A stretch of DNA of 64,000 nucleotides, from positions 806,001-870,000 of the forward strand of contig NZ_JAHLZY020000001.1 of assembly GCF_018967865.2 (NCBI RefSeq), in the 5' to 3' direction. Source of the DNA: Hymenobacter siberiensis (lineage in GTDB: Bacteria > Bacteroidota > Bacteroidia > Cytophagales > Hymenobacteraceae). Positions 8,903 through 18,255 of this stretch are shown here, piece after piece (the stretch's first letter is position 1; every line of letters starts with the position of its first letter). A program made the translations under genes and the position numbers. A model generated the notes under the pieces. The model was not told where the DNA came from, did no database searches, and saw only the letters and a program-made list of their open reading frames with translations.

Positions 8903-10189
8903 CTAGGCTTGCTCAACGGAGAGCAACGGCGCGACGTGCGAGGAGTCTTCGACCGGCTGGGTGGTGTGCTTATGCTTGAAAATAAGTACGAACAGTACCG
9001 CGATAACCAGCGAGTACCCCGCAAACGTGAGCCAGATGCTGTGCCAGTCCTTCACGCCATTAGCATCGGTGAAGTAGTGCTGGATGATGAGGCCGCTGAG
9101 CGAGCTGCCCAGCACCGCTCCAAAGCCGTTGGTCATCATCATAAACAGGCCCTGCGCGCTGGCCCGAATGCTGGGCTGGGTCTGGGTTTCGACGAACAGC
9201 GAGCCCGAAATATTAAAGAAGTCGAACGCCATGCCATATACGATGCACGAGAGGATAATCATCCAGAGGCCCTGGCCGGGGTTGCCGTAGGCAAATAGGC
9301 CGAAGCGCAGCACCCAGGCAATCATGCTGAAGAGCATCACCTGCTTGATGCCGAAGCGGCGCAGGAAGAACGGAATGGCCAGGATAAACAGGGTTTCAGA
9401 AATCTGCGAGATGGACATGATGATGGCCGGATACTTCACCGTGAGGGTGTTTTTGTAGGCCGGGTTCTGGTCGAAATCGTGCAGGAAAGTGTCGCCGTAA
9501 GCATTGGTAAGCTGAAGGGCGGCACCCAGCAGCAGGGCAAACATAAAGAAGGTGAGCATCTTGCGGTCGCGCAGAATGGCGAACGATTTAAGCCCCAGAA
9601 TTTCTGCCAGGCTCTGGCTCGAAGAATTGGCCGACTGCGGCGGGCACTTAGGCAGCGTGAAGGAATAGAGACCCAGCGCGAAAGCTGCACCAGCCGCCAC
9701 ATAGAACTGGCTGGCCGACTTTTCGAAACCCAGCAGGCTTACCGTCCACATGGCCACGATAAAGCCGATGGTGCCCCAGACACGGATGGGCGGGTAGTCC
9801 TTCACTACGTCGAGCCCTTCGGTTTTCAGTACCGAAAACGACACGGCGATGGACAGCGAGAGCGTGGGCATGTAGAAAATCATGTTCAGCAGGATAACCC
9901 AGAAGAACGTGCCCGGGTCCGTCACCATCGGGATGGTGCAAAGCGTGATGCCGCCCAGAATGTGCAGGATGCCGTAGAGCTTTTCGGCGTTCACGTACTT
10001 ATCGGCCACAATGCCCATGAGCGAGGGCATGAAGATGGAAGCAATGCCCATGGTTGAGAAAATGGCCCCAAACTGGGCACCAGACCATTGCTTCGTTTGA
10101 AACCAATAAGCGCCAATGGTAATCAGCCACGAGCCCCAGATAAAGAACTGGAGGAAACTCAGGACAGTAAGGCGCAGCTTCGTATTCAT
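8903..10189 (-). CDS. MFS transporter, nucleoside:H+ symporter type
   Basis: The product is about 428 residues from ATG 10189 (MNTKLRLTVLSFLQFFIWGS); a start 15 nt upstream is possible. About twelve hydrophobic segments are visible. The FFIWGSWLITIGAYW opening, followed by a helix holding MGIVADKY, is typical of the NupG-like nucleoside permease family annotated widely in Bacteroidota. It probably imports nucleosides across the inner membrane with protons; the exact substrate is inferred from family similarity only. Confidence 0.8.
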   Translation of the reverse strand: MNTKLRLTVLSFLQFFIWGSWLITIGAYWFQTKQWSGAQFGAIFSTMGIASIFMPSLMGIVADKYVNAEKLYGILHILGGITLCTIPMVTDPGTFFWVILLNMIFYMPTLSLSIAVSFSVLKTEGLDVVKDYPPIRVWGTIGFIVAMWTVSLLGFEKSASQFYVAAGAAFALGLYSFTLPKCPPQSANSSSQSLAEILGLKSFAILRDRKMLTFFMFALLLGAALQLTNAYGDTFLHDFDQNPAYKNTLTVKYPAIIMSISQISETLFILAIPFFLRRFGIKQVMLFSMIAWVLRFGLFAYGNPGQGLWMIILSCIVYGMAFDFFNISGSLFVETQTQPSIRASAQGLFMMMTNGFGAVLGSSLSGLIIQHYFTDANGVKDWHSIWLTFAGYSLVIAVLFVLIFKHKHTTQPVEDSSHVAPLLSVEQA

Positions 10190-10268
10190 GCGGGAACGGG
10201 GCAAAAGGGGTGGGATATGACGAATGCAGGCGCGGCGCAGGGGCCACGACCGTCAAAGATAAATAAAA

Positions 10269-10314
10269 AAGCCCCTGCGAAGCGCCCGGTTGGGGGCGAG
10301 CTTCGCAGGGGCTT
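10269..10314 (-). terminator. Intrinsic terminator downstream of the Old Yellow Enzyme gene
   Basis: A 15-bp stem (10269-10283 with 10300-10314) with further GC pairing inside, followed on the minus strand by a U-rich tract. Lies 23 nt after the stop codon at 10337. Confidence 0.8.
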
Positions 10315-10336
10315 GCATTAGCCGTTGGGGGCCGTT

Positions 10337-11452
10337 TTACGCCTCGTAGGTGGGCGAGAACGTGCCGGCGGGCTGGCCATCGGCCGTGGGGTAGTCGGTG
10401 TAGCCGTCTGCAAAGCCGTTAGGGCCGGGGGAATAGTAAGAAGCTTGGTCACTCTCGGACAGAGGCTGGCCAGCTTGCAGGCGCTCCACGAGGTCGGGGT
10501 TGCCGATATAGGCGATGCCGAAGGCGATGAAGTCGGCGCGGCCGGCGAGGTTGGCTTCGGTGCGGGCCAGGTCGCGGTAGCCGCCGTTGTAGATGACGGG
10601 GCCGGTGTAAGCGGTGTGGATGCTGTCCAGCACGTCGGCCGGAATGTTGCTCGTGCCCACGAGGTGCACGTACACCACGCCGATTTTTTGCAGCTCGGCG
10701 GCCAGGTAGGCGTAGGTTTCGGCCATTTCGGGGTAGGCCCCCATGTCGTTGAAGGTGCTGCCCGGCGAGAGGCGCACCCCGGTGCGGTCAGCCCCGATTT
10801 CGGCAGCCACGGCGCGGGTTACGTCGAGCACGAAGCGGGTGCGGTTCTGCACACTGCCGCCGTATTCGTCGGTGCGCTGGTTGCTGTTCGGGTTCAGGAA
10901 CTGCTCGGGCAGGTAGCCGTTGGCGCCGTGAATTTCTACGCCATCAAAGCCAGCTTCCATGGCCAGCTTAGCGCTGTGGGCGTACTGCTGCACCACTTCG
11001 GCCACTTCTTCGGTGGTGAGGGCACGGGGCACGGGCTGGTCCTGCATTTGCTGCTGGTCGGTCCACATCTGGCCTTTGGCCGCGATGGCCGAAGGAGCTA
11101 CCCCCTCGGCCCCTTCGGGCAGATTGAGCGGATGGAACACGCGGCCGGCGTGCATGAGCTGAATAAAAATGTGACCGCCGTGGTGGTGCACGGTTTCCGT
11201 CACGCGCTGCCAGTTGGTCACCTGCTCCGGCGTGAACAGGCCGGGAATGCGGGCGTAGCCCAGGCCATCGGCCGAGGGCGACACGCCTTCCGAAATGATG
11301 AGGCCGGCAGTGGCGCGCTGGCGGTAGTATTCGGCCATCAGCTCATTGGCCTCGTTGCCCAGGGCGCGGCAGCGCGTCATGGGAGCCATTACGATGCGAT
11401 TGGTAAGGGTGAGCGGGCCGAGTTGGGCGGGCTCAAAAGCTTTGCTTGACAT
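10337..11452 (-). CDS. NADH:flavin oxidoreductase / alkene reductase (Old Yellow Enzyme family)
   Basis: The 371-residue TIM-barrel protein has N-terminal LTNRIVMAPMTR and the substrate-binding pair in HGANGYLPEQFLNP (His175, Asn178) with DEYGGS following. Such enzymes use FMN and NAD(P)H to reduce activated C=C bonds, N-ethylmaleimide or nitro compounds. Length and motifs fit NemA-like alkene reductases. It stands alone in transcription, with a terminator behind it. Confidence 0.93.
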   Translation of the reverse strand: MSSKAFEPAQLGPLTLTNRIVMAPMTRCRALGNEANELMAEYYRQRATAGLIISEGVSPSADGLGYARIPGLFTPEQVTNWQRVTETVHHHGGHIFIQLMHAGRVFHPLNLPEGAEGVAPSAIAAKGQMWTDQQQMQDQPVPRALTTEEVAEVVQQYAHSAKLAMEAGFDGVEIHGANGYLPEQFLNPNSNQRTDEYGGSVQNRTRFVLDVTRAVAAEIGADRTGVRLSPGSTFNDMGAYPEMAETYAYLAAELQKIGVVYVHLVGTSNIPADVLDSIHTAYTGPVIYNGGYRDLARTEANLAGRADFIAFGIAYIGNPDLVERLQAGQPLSESDQASYYSPGPNGFADGYTDYPTADGQPAGTFSPTYEA

Positions 11453-11565
11453 AAGTTCGATTGAATTGGCGGGGTGCGCAAGCCGCCGGGTAAATAAGGC
11501 GCGGTGATAAAGCAGGTACGTACACGAATTGTTTTCGGCTGAGTTTCGCCAGCGAAGTCGACAAT

Positions 11566-11603
11566 AAAAAAAGGCCCGCCTCCGGTGGGAGACGAGCCTT
11601 TTT
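11566..11603 (-). terminator. Intrinsic terminator of sodA
   Basis: An imperfect hairpin (AAAAAGGC at the left paired with GCCTTTTT at 11596-11603, with an inner CTCC/GGAG stem), followed on the minus strand by a long U-tract. Begins 27 nt after the superoxide dismutase stop codon. Confidence 0.75.
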
Positions 11604-11630
11604 CAGTAAAAAAAGCCTTAGCTGCTGAGA

Positions 11631-12245
11631 CTATGCGGCGTAGGCGGCGGCAAAGCGTTTGTTCACTTCATCCCAGTTGATGAGGTTGAAGAAGGCGGCG
11701 ATGTAGTCGGGCCGGCGGTTCTGGTATTTCAGGTAGTAGGCGTGCTCCCACACATCGAGGCCGAGGATGGGCATGCCCTTGCAGCCCGACTCGGGCATCA
11801 GCGGGTTGTCCTGGTTCGGGGTCGAGCAGATTTGTACCGAGCCGTCGGGCTGTTTGCACAGCCACGCCCAGCCCGAGCCGAAGCGCGTAGCACCGGCTTT
11901 GCTGAACTCTTCCTTGAACTTATCAAATGTGCCAAATGCCGTGGTGATGGCTTCGCCCACCGCGCCGGTGGGCTGCCCGCCGCCGTTGGGCGAGAGGATG
12001 GTCCAGAACAGCGAGTGGTTGTAGTGGCCGCCGCCATTGTTGCGCACAGCTACCGGGGCTTTGGCAATGTTGTGCATGATTTCCTCGATGGACTGGTTCT
12101 CCATTTCCGTGCCCGCGATGGCCGCGTTCAGGTTGGTCACGTAAGCCTGGTGGTGCTTCGTGTGGTGGATTTCCATGGTCTGCGCGTCAAACGTGGGTTC
12201 GAGCGCGTCGTAGGCGTACGGGAGTTTGGGAAGTTCGAAAGCCAT
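11631..12245 (-). CDS. sodA: Superoxide dismutase, Mn/Fe type
   Basis: The 204-residue product starts [15 protein letters not shown]. Metal ligands are visible: His27 (MEIHHTKHH), the His of HYNHSLFW, and the Asp and His of DVWEHAYYL. It converts superoxide to H2O2 and O2 in the cytoplasm. The GGGHYNH and GSGWAWL segments are more usual in the manganese or cambialistic group, but metal choice cannot be read with certainty. A -7 element lies about 97 nt upstream. Confidence 0.97.
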   Translation of the reverse strand: MAFELPKLPYAYDALEPTFDAQTMEIHHTKHHQAYVTNLNAAIAGTEMENQSIEEIMHNIAKAPVAVRNNGGGHYNHSLFWTILSPNGGGQPTGAVGEAITTAFGTFDKFKEEFSKAGATRFGSGWAWLCKQPDGSVQICSTPNQDNPLMPESGCKGMPILGLDVWEHAYYLKYQNRRPDYIAAFFNLINWDEVNKRFAAAYAA

Positions 12246-12341
12246 AACTGAAAAAGGGGTTGGGTTAGTGAAAAGAGAAGGAAAGGGTGGTTTTTAAACC
12301 GGCGGCTGCCCGCATAGTTGCGTTGGCCAGTAGTTAGGCTT

Positions 12342-12349
12342 CAAAAGTA
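12342..12349 (-). promoter_or_regulatory. -7 promoter element, probably for sodA
   Basis: Reads TACTTTTG on the minus strand, a full match to TAnnTTTG, between the tadA stop codon and the sodA start. No clear -33 element. Confidence 0.45.
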
Positions 12350-12351
12350 GA

Positions 12352-12789
12352 TTATTTTCGCTTCATACTGAAAAACTGCTGCATCAATTTGGCACAGGCA
12401 TCGGCCTGCACACCACCACGCAGCTGCGTGCGCCGATGCAAAAGGGCCCCATGCCGTCGAAAACCCACTTTGGGCTCCTCCGCGCCAAACACCACGGCTT
12501 TTAATTGAGCCCAGTAGCTGGCCCCGGCGCACATCACGCAAGGCTCGATGGTGACGTAGAGCGTGCAGTCGGACAGGTACTTGTTGCCCAGGTAGTTGGC
12601 GGCGGCCGTGAGGGCCAGCATTTCGGCGTGGGCGGTCACGTCGCGCAGGCGCTCGGTCTGGTTGTAGCCGCGCCCAATTATTTGGTTTTCAAACACCACT
12701 ACGGCCCCGATGGGAATCTCATCGGCGGCTAGGGCTTTTTCGGCCTCGGCCAGCGCCTGAGTCATAAAGTATTCGTCGGGGGCCAGCAC
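12352..12789 (-). CDS. tadA: tRNA adenosine(34) deaminase / nucleoside deaminase
   Basis: The 145-residue product has the zinc site of the cytidine-deaminase fold: HAE (54-56, with the catalytic Glu56) and PCVMC (83-87). TadA makes inosine 34 in tRNA-Arg(ACG). Guanine or cytosine deaminases share this fold, so the substrate is inferred. Start is taken at 12789, with ATG 12765 as an alternative. It is tightly placed after the secreted protein at 12793, possibly in one transcript. Confidence 0.88.
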   Translation of the reverse strand: MLAPDEYFMTQALAEAEKALAADEIPIGAVVVFENQIIGRGYNQTERLRDVTAHAEMLALTAAANYLGNKYLSDCTLYVTIEPCVMCAGASYWAQLKAVVFGAEEPKVGFRRHGALLHRRTQLRGGVQADACAKLMQQFFSMKRK

Positions 12790-12792
12790 TGC

Positions 12793-13347
12793 TTATTTCT
12801 TCATTACGATGGCTCCCATCACGGCCTGGGCCGTGGGCTGCCACTGGGCCTGCTCCTCGGCCGGGGCCACGAAGGTGAAGACGTAGAGCTGCGTGCCCTC
12901 AATGGCATACTGCACGGCCTGGTAGCGCTTGATTGGGGCCAGCTGGCTGCCGGTGCGCCGGCTGTCGGCCACGGTCGAAACGAGTTCGAAATAGATGAAA
13001 TCGCGCCCGTTCACGGTTCGTATATCTTCCTTGATGAAATCAACCTTGGTATAAAGCCGCTGAATGCTGGACTTGTAAATCTTAATCAGCACGCCGTAAT
13101 CGAAGCTTTCGAACGTGGTGGGGCGCACGGCTACGCTAAAATCCACGCGCCCGCTGGGGTTGGAAAACACGGCCAGCGGCTTGCGCGGCGACGGATATTT
13201 CACGGCAATGCCGTCGTCGGGCAGGGGCGCGAAGCCCGCTGGTACGCCCACGCTCAGCGTCGAAGCCAGCTTCACGGTGGTGAGCTTGGGCGCGGGGCCG
13301 AAAGACGTGAGGGCAAAAAGTAACAGCAGCAGCGAAGCGAATTTCAT
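12793..13347 (-). CDS. Secreted protein of unknown function
   Basis: The product has 184 residues from ATG 13347. It starts with a signal peptide (MKFASLLLLLFALTSFGPA). The body has alternating strands and a segment YGVLIKIYKSSIQRLYTKVDFIKEDIRTVNGRDFIYFELVS, resembling the general PsbP/MOG1-like fold of small exported proteins, but I cannot assign a family. The open frame runs further upstream only because it reads through repeat copy A. It ends 3 nt before tadA. Confidence 0.7.
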   Translation of the reverse strand: MKFASLLLLLFALTSFGPAPKLTTVKLASTLSVGVPAGFAPLPDDGIAVKYPSPRKPLAVFSNPSGRVDFSVAVRPTTFESFDYGVLIKIYKSSIQRLYTKVDFIKEDIRTVNGRDFIYFELVSTVADSRRTGSQLAPIKRYQAVQYAIEGTQLYVFTFVAPAEEQAQWQPTAQAVMGAIVMKK

Positions 13348-13393
13348 AGCAGACAGGGAATGGTAACAATACAAAAGAACGTCATACAAAGAA

Positions 13394-13500
13394 AGAACGT
13401 CATGCCGAGCGCAGTCGAAGCATCTCGCGTGCAGTAGTAACCAAACAGTTGAGTTACTAACACCAGAGAGATGCCTCGGCTGCGCTCGGCATGACGTTCT
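13394..13500. repeat. Interspersed hairpin repeat, copy A
   Basis: Arms begin AGAACGTCATGCCGAGCGCA and end with the complement; the third variable base pair is the C/G subtype. The element starts 19 nt after the stop codon of the minus-strand gene at 13520. A short partial arm (AAAGAACGTCAT) also sits at 13375-13386. Confidence 0.9.
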
Positions 13501-13519
13501 GAAGTATTTCAAACTCCGC

Positions 13520-13960
13520 TTAGCGGCGAACGGTGGGGTACTTGATGCGGACCTTCTTCCAGTACACGTAGTTGCCGGTTTTGGCTTCTACGAGGTAGGT
13601 GCCGGCCGGAATCTTGCCCAGGTTCACGGGCGCGCCGGTGTTGTTGGCGGGGTCCAGGTCAGTCTGGTACATCACCTTGTTCTTGTAATCGGTCATCACC
13701 AGCGTGCCGGCCTTGGTGAATTGCTGCGTGAAACTCAGCAGAATATCAGTCGAGTTCGGCTTGGGAAAAACGTCGATGCCCGACAGCGTTTCGATGCGCT
13801 TGATGGGGCCATCGAGCGTCACGGCATCGCCCGTAGACTTTGATTTGATGACAGTGCCCGAGGCATCCGACTTGCTCTTGGTTTTGATTTTGGTTTGGGC
13901 CTGCGCGGAGCCGGCTACTAAAAGGGCGGCGGCCAGAGCGAGAGCGGGAAGAAATTTCAT
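13520..13960 (-). CDS. Secreted protein with sorting-domain-like C-terminus
   Basis: The product has 146 residues from ATG 13960. Signal peptide MKFLPALALAAALLVAGSAQAQ, then a Lys/Ser/Thr-rich stretch, then a C-terminal region (DVFPKPNSTDILLSFTQ through GKIPAGTYLVEAKTGN) that follows the layout of T9SS sorting domains: FPNP-like start, a short body, an AGTYLV turn and a basic end. It may be exported by the T9SS or simply reuse that fold. Function unknown. Confidence 0.7.
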   Translation of the reverse strand: MKFLPALALAAALLVAGSAQAQTKIKTKSKSDASGTVIKSKSTGDAVTLDGPIKRIETLSGIDVFPKPNSTDILLSFTQQFTKAGTLVMTDYKNKVMYQTDLDPANNTGAPVNLGKIPAGTYLVEAKTGNYVYWKKVRIKYPTVRR

Positions 13961-14081
13961 GGGTATTTGAAGGGATTGAGAAGACAAAGGAACGTAGCTA
14001 CGGTCTGCCTTTGCATACTCCGTACCAAAGTTTGGGTTTCGCCCCGCCCGCGTAGTGGCTACCTTCGCGGTGGATTCATCT

Positions 14082-14209
14082 AATAGTTATCAATTACCAT
14101 TTAACAGGGCATTCCCCAGGCATCCGGCTCACCCTCGTGTACCGCAAGCCACCAGCTGTTACGTGAAAGGCGATGATTGTTAAATGTTAAATTGTTAACT
14201 GTTAATTGC
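14082..14209. repeat. Intergenic hairpin of iterated words (class P, locus 2)
   Basis: Left arm near 14082-14106 (TAGTTATCAATTACCATTTAAC) pairs with the right arm near 14178-14209 made of TTAAATGTTAAATTGTTAAC. Ends 4 nt before the aspS ATG, so the aspS leader would be structured. A possible TACCTTCG -7 element for aspS lies at 14060-14067. Confidence 0.6.
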
Positions 14210-14213
14210 CAAG

Positions 14214-15977
14214 ATGCTACGTACCCACACCTGCGGCGAGCTCCGCGCCGAACACATTGGTCAAATCGTCACCCTTTGCGGCTGGGTGCAGCGCACCCGC
14301 GACAAAGGCGCCATCCTCTGGGTTGACCTGCGCGACCGGTACGGCCTCACCCAAATCACCCTCGAAGAAGGCCAGGAGGCCGAAGCTGTGCGCGAAACCG
14401 CCCGCCACCTCGGCCGCGAGTTCGTGCTGCAAGTGACCGGCAAAGTAGCCGAGCGCTACTCCAAGAACGACAAAATTCCGACCGGCGGCATTGAAATCCG
14501 CCCCGAGAAAGTCGAGATTCTGAACCCCGCCAAACTGCCGCCCTTTCTCATCGAAGACGACACCGACGGCGGCGACGACCTGCGGATGAAGTACCGCTAC
14601 CTCGACCTGCGCCGCACCCCCGTGCGCAACAACCTCATGCTGCGCCACAAAATGGCCCAGGCCGTGCGCCGCTACCTCGATGGCCAGGAGTTTATCGAAG
14701 TCGAAACGCCCGTGCTCATCAAGTCCACGCCCGAAGGTGCGCGCGATTTCGTGGTGCCCTCCCGCATGAACCCCGGCGAGTTCTACGCCCTGCCGCAGTC
14801 GCCCCAAACGTTCAAGCAGCTGCTCATGGTATCGGGCTTCGACCGCTACTTTCAGATTGTGAAGTGCTTCCGCGACGAAGACCTGCGCGCCGACCGCCAG
14901 CCCGAATTCACGCAGATTGACTGCGAAATGGCCTTCGTGACCCAGGAAGACATCCTCGACATGTTCGAGGGCCTGGTGCGCTACCTGTTCAAGGAAATCA
15001 AAAACCTCGATTTCCCCACTGTGCCCCGCATGACCTACGCCGACGCCATGCGCGACTACGGTAACGACAAGCCCGACACCCGCTTCGACATGAAGTTCGC
15101 CGACCTCACCGACACCGTGAAAGGCCAGGGCTTCCCCGTGTTCGACAGCGCCGAGCTGGTGTTGGGCATCAACGCCGCCACCTGCGCCGCCTACACCCGC
15201 AAGCAGCTCGACGAGCTGACTGACTTCGTGAAGCGCCCGCAAATCGGTGCTACCGGCCTCATCTACGCCCGCGTGGAGGCCGACGGTGTGGTGAAATCAT
15301 CGGTCGATAAGTTCTACTCGCAGGAAGAGCTGCAGAAGTGGAGCGCCGCCTTCAACGCCAACCCCGGCGACCTGCTGCTGCTACTGGCCGGCCCCGAAGC
15401 CAAAACCCGCAAAGCCATGAGCGAGCTGCGCCTCGAAATGGGCCAGCGCATGGGCCTGCGCAACAAGGAGGAATTCTCGCCGCTGTGGGTGGTCGATTTT
15501 CCCCTGCTCGAATACAGCGAAGAGGAAAACCGCTACTTCGCCATGCACCACCCCTTCACCTCGCCCAAGCCGGAAGACCTGGCTCTGCTCGACTCGCCCG
15601 CAACCATCGGGCAGGTTCGCGCCAATGCTTATGACCTGGTAATCAATGGGGTAGAAGTGGGCGGCGGCTCCATCCGCATCCACGACCGCGCCGTGCAGGC
15701 CCGCATGTTCTCGCTGCTTGGCTTCACGCCCGAAGAAGCGCAGGCCCAGTTCGGCTTCCTACTCGATGCCTTCGAGTACGGCGCACCGCCCCACGGCGGC
15801 CTCGCCTTCGGCTTCGACCGCCTGTGCAGCCTCTTCGGCGGCTCCGACAGCATCCGCGACTTCATCGCCTTCCCCAAAAATAACTCCGGCCGCGACGTGA
15901 TGATTGACTCGCCCTCGCCGATTTCGGAGGTGCAGCTCAAGGAACTGAGCATTAAAACGGACGTGGTGGCGAAGTAG
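14214..15977 (+). CDS. aspS: Aspartate-tRNA ligase
   Basis: The 587-residue class II synthetase has an N-terminal anticodon-binding OB fold, motif 2 in [18 protein letters not shown], the bacterial GAD insertion, and motif 3 in [15 protein letters not shown]. It charges tRNA-Asp in the cytoplasm. ATG at 14214 gives the standard N-terminus ([11 protein letters not shown]). Length is normal for a bacterial AspS. Confidence 0.98.
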   Translation: MLRTHTCGELRAEHIGQIVTLCGWVQRTRDKGAILWVDLRDRYGLTQITLEEGQEAEAVRETARHLGREFVLQVTGKVAERYSKNDKIPTGGIEIRPEKVEILNPAKLPPFLIEDDTDGGDDLRMKYRYLDLRRTPVRNNLMLRHKMAQAVRRYLDGQEFIEVETPVLIKSTPEGARDFVVPSRMNPGEFYALPQSPQTFKQLLMVSGFDRYFQIVKCFRDEDLRADRQPEFTQIDCEMAFVTQEDILDMFEGLVRYLFKEIKNLDFPTVPRMTYADAMRDYGNDKPDTRFDMKFADLTDTVKGQGFPVFDSAELVLGINAATCAAYTRKQLDELTDFVKRPQIGATGLIYARVEADGVVKSSVDKFYSQEELQKWSAAFNANPGDLLLLLAGPEAKTRKAMSELRLEMGQRMGLRNKEEFSPLWVVDFPLLEYSEEENRYFAMHHPFTSPKPEDLALLDSPATIGQVRANAYDLVINGVEVGGGSIRIHDRAVQARMFSLLGFTPEEAQAQFGFLLDAFEYGAPPHGGLAFGFDRLCSLFGGSDSIRDFIAFPKNNSGRDVMIDSPSPISEVQLKELSIKTDVVAK

Positions 15978-15980
15978 CCA

Positions 15981-16442
15981 ATGAAGAAAAAGCCCCGCTT
16001 CAGCAAAAAGCAGATTGCTTACGAATACGAAATTGGCTATTCGCAAAGTGCGATTCTGTTCAATTTTGTGTTCGGAGTGCCGCTGTTATTCGGAAGTTTG
16101 GTTTTAACTTTTTGGTGGAGGGCATTGGCCTTGCTGTTTCTGTCAGCTACTGGGCTTTTCATGGTTTGGCGAGCTGTAAAAATGCTCCGCAACCAAGGCC
16201 CGCAACTCAAGATTGGCTACCAGGGAATCTGGACGGTAAAATCAAGTCATTTGCCTTGGACTCGGGTAATGGCCGTAATCAAGCAAAGCACTGGATTTCG
16301 TGGCGGTGTGACAGAGCATCTGGCAATTGTCAATCGATTCAATCCACACTTTGATATTGAACAAATCTGGATTGACCAGTTGGATGTCGATATTCGTTCG
16401 CTTCGCGTGTATTTGAAAAAATGCGCGTCAGGCCAGACGTAA
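15981..16442 (+). CDS. Membrane protein of unknown function
   Basis: The 153-residue product starts 3 nt after the aspS stop, so it is probably co-transcribed. A basic N-terminus precedes two hydrophobic segments (about residues 25-45 and 47-66), then a soluble domain with LKIGYQGIWTVKSSHLPW, reminiscent of small PH-like membrane proteins. I do not recognise the family. Its sequence is noticeably less GC-rich than aspS. An intrinsic terminator follows. Confidence 0.7.
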   Translation: MKKKPRFSKKQIAYEYEIGYSQSAILFNFVFGVPLLFGSLVLTFWWRALALLFLSATGLFMVWRAVKMLRNQGPQLKIGYQGIWTVKSSHLPWTRVMAVIKQSTGFRGGVTEHLAIVNRFNPHFDIEQIWIDQLDVDIRSLRVYLKKCASGQT

Positions 16443-16460
16443 GAATCATTGCAACAGCAG

Positions 16461-16494
16461 CGGCGACTGATACTTCAGTCGCCGCTTTTTATTT
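16461..16494 (+). terminator. Intrinsic terminator
   Basis: A perfect 11-bp stem (16461-16471 with 16476-16486), loop TACT, then TTTTTATTT. Lies 18 nt after the stop codon of the membrane protein gene. Confidence 0.9.
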
Positions 16495-16650
16495 GGAGAC
16501 TATAGCCAGAACCAAAAATCGATTTTGCAGCACTCACCCCCCGGATTCCTGCGTTCACCGGGCAACGCTCAGGGTTGAACGAAGGCCGAAATCCGACCAT
16601 GCCCCAGTCGAGTAGGTTTGTTTCAGTTAAGCACCGTACCACTCGCATCC

Positions 16651-16839
16651 ATGACTAAACTATACATCTTCGCCGCCGTTTTCCTGTTCTGGAGTGCTCT
16701 TGCTGCCTCGCTTATGCAGGTGCAGCTGGTGGTTTCGCCGATGCACAAGCTGCGGGTGCCTACCTACCGTTCCATGCCCATCCGCTCGACGGTAATCGCG
16801 CAGGTGCAGGGCATTTCGACTACCGCTACTTACAATTAA
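16651..16839 (+). CDS. Small exported or membrane protein, hypothetical
   Basis: The product has 62 residues from ATG 16651. One hydrophobic segment near the N-terminus (LYIFAAVFLFWSALAASL) could be a signal peptide or membrane anchor; the rest is short and unremarkable. Codon use is compatible with a gene, and a terminator at 17053-17088 could serve it, now separated from it by a MITE-like element. No family recognised. Confidence 0.45.
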   Translation: MTKLYIFAAVFLFWSALAASLMQVQLVVSPMHKLRVPTYRSMPIRSTVIAQVQGISTTATYN

Positions 16840-16927
16840 TACCAGTCTGGCCGGGATATTCGGCCCGGTTAGGTGATTACTCAGGTGATTGTTATTTGTT
16901 GAAGTGCTAGGACTTTAAAAATTATCT

Positions 16928-17044
16928 TAGGACTTACGCAGTTGAAATACCAACCAACTGAAAAACAGCAGTATAACAAATATACGTCTTGAATGCAAGT
17001 CGTTGATTTTCAGGTTACACAGCTTTTTAAGTGCGTAAGTCCTA
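16928..17044. mobile_element. MITE-like element of 117 bp
   Basis: Perfect 13-bp terminal inverted repeats, TAGGACTTACGCA and TGCGTAAGTCCTA, with weaker similarity further in, and flanked on both sides by TATCT (16923-16927 and 17045-17049), consistent with a 5-bp target duplication. It encodes nothing and is AT-rich, so it would need a transposase supplied elsewhere. Confidence 0.75.
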
Positions 17045-17052
17045 TATCTATT

Positions 17053-17088
17053 AAAAAGCGCCGTCTCCTCACTGGGGGCGGCGCTTTT
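17053..17088 (+). terminator. Intrinsic terminator
   Basis: Stem AAAAGCGCCG with CGGCGCTTTT (17079-17088), with inner CTCC/GGGG pairing. It lies 8 nt beyond the MITE-like element and is probably the original terminator of the small gene at 16651-16839. Confidence 0.75.
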
Positions 17089-17170
17089 ACATTGTAGCAA
17101 ATACGCGCCAAAATGTATTACGATGCAGTAGGGCAGGGCCCGGAACCAGCCACGTTGCTTCGGAGGTACT

Positions 17171-17178
17171 TATGTTTG
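17171..17178 (+). promoter_or_regulatory. -7 promoter element for the SWIM protein gene
   Basis: Reads TATGTTTG, a full match to TAnnTTTG, 32 nt before ATG 17210. This supports 17210 rather than the TTG at 17189 as start. Confidence 0.5.
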
Positions 17179-17209
17179 CGGCCCCTAATTGTCAGTCACG
17201 CTAAAGGTT

Positions 17210-18196
17210 ATGTTTACGGAAGCAGATTTGGAAGCGCTGGTGCCGCAGAAGATTTTCGAGCGGGGCAGTGCCTATTACTATGATGACAACGCCGTGGGCC
17301 GCATCAGCCGCACCGGCGACACCTTCAAGGCCAGGGTGGAAGGCACCGAAACCTACCGTGTCGAGCTGACCATTCGCCCCGGTAAGCCGCCGAAAATTTA
17401 TTGCGACTGCCCCTACGACTACGGCGACGTGTGCAAGCACGGTATCGCCCTGGGCCTGGCCGTACTCGATTGGTTTGGCGGCGGCGACGAAACCAAACCA
17501 GTCCCCGAACCCGCCCCGCTGACTAAAAAAGCCCGCCGCGCCCACCTGCTGTCCGCCGCCTGGATCCGTACCAGCGACCGGGAGCGGCTGGCGTTTCTAC
17601 AGCAGCTCCTGTTGCAAAAGCCCAAGTTGCTGCGTCGGTTTCTGAAGGCTTTCGAGTTCGATGAAGCCTTATTGCTGGCGGCCACAGCCCGGCCGCCGTC
17701 GGCTGCTCCCAAGCCGCGCGGCCGCCGTCCCGCGCCGCGCCGTCCGCTCACCTTCGTGGAACAAGCCCATGTCCTCATCAACGGCAACAGGCAGCCAGAG
17801 CTCCTGGCGCTGCTCCTGCCCCTGGACTGGGTGCGCGAGCCCCAGCCATTCAACACCCAGGCTTGGCCCTACCTGCTAGCCGAATCGGCCCGTGCCCAGC
17901 CCGAAGCTACCTTCGATGCGGTAATGGAGCGGTTTGAGGGCTACCTGAATAACCAGTCATTGCGCGGCAGCCCGCTCTACTATTTCATCGCGACGTGTTT
18001 GAGTAGATTGGTATCGCTGCCAGCCCTGGGGGAGCAGGTGCGGCTATTCGCTTCAGAATTGATGCAGCAGTACCGGCGGCTTTCCTCGCTGCATCAGGCC
18101 CTGACTACGGCCGGATTCTTCCCCATTAAGAATGAGCTGGATACCGGCCTGCCACCCAAAAAGCGCGGCCGTCAGCCCAAAAATTCTGCGCGCTAA
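17210..18196 (+). CDS. SWIM zinc-finger protein
   Basis: The product has 328 residues from ATG 17210. A SWIM finger is visible as CDCPYDYGDVCKH: Cys65, Cys67, Cys75 and His77 (C-x-C-x7-C-x-H). The remainder is helical with an Arg/Pro-rich linker (KPRGRRPAPRRP) near residue 175. SWIM fingers bind DNA or protein and occur in SWI2/SNF2-associated proteins. No helicase partner is next to it here, so the role is unknown. Confidence 0.85.
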   Translation: MFTEADLEALVPQKIFERGSAYYYDDNAVGRISRTGDTFKARVEGTETYRVELTIRPGKPPKIYCDCPYDYGDVCKHGIALGLAVLDWFGGGDETKPVPEPAPLTKKARRAHLLSAAWIRTSDRERLAFLQQLLLQKPKLLRRFLKAFEFDEALLLAATARPPSAAPKPRGRRPAPRRPLTFVEQAHVLINGNRQPELLALLLPLDWVREPQPFNTQAWPYLLAESARAQPEATFDAVMERFEGYLNNQSLRGSPLYYFIATCLSRLVSLPALGEQVRLFASELMQQYRRLSSLHQALTTAGFFPIKNELDTGLPPKKRGRQPKNSAR

Positions 18197-18238
18197 AAAG
18201 CAAAAAGAGCATCCGGCCGGACGCTCTTTTTGCTTTTT
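18195..18238. terminator. Bidirectional terminator
   Basis: A 16-bp stem (18195-18210 with 18223-18238) with AAAAAGCAAAAAGAGC and its complement and a GC-rich palindromic loop. It ends both the SWIM gene (+) and the nuo operon (-), showing that nuoK does not follow nuoJ. Confidence 0.85.
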
Positions 18239-18255
18239 GAATTGCTTCGGAAAAG

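Noticed and set aside
14217..15242. Open frame of 341 codons on the minus strand opposite aspS
   Set aside because: Shadow of a highly conserved gene; composition-driven.
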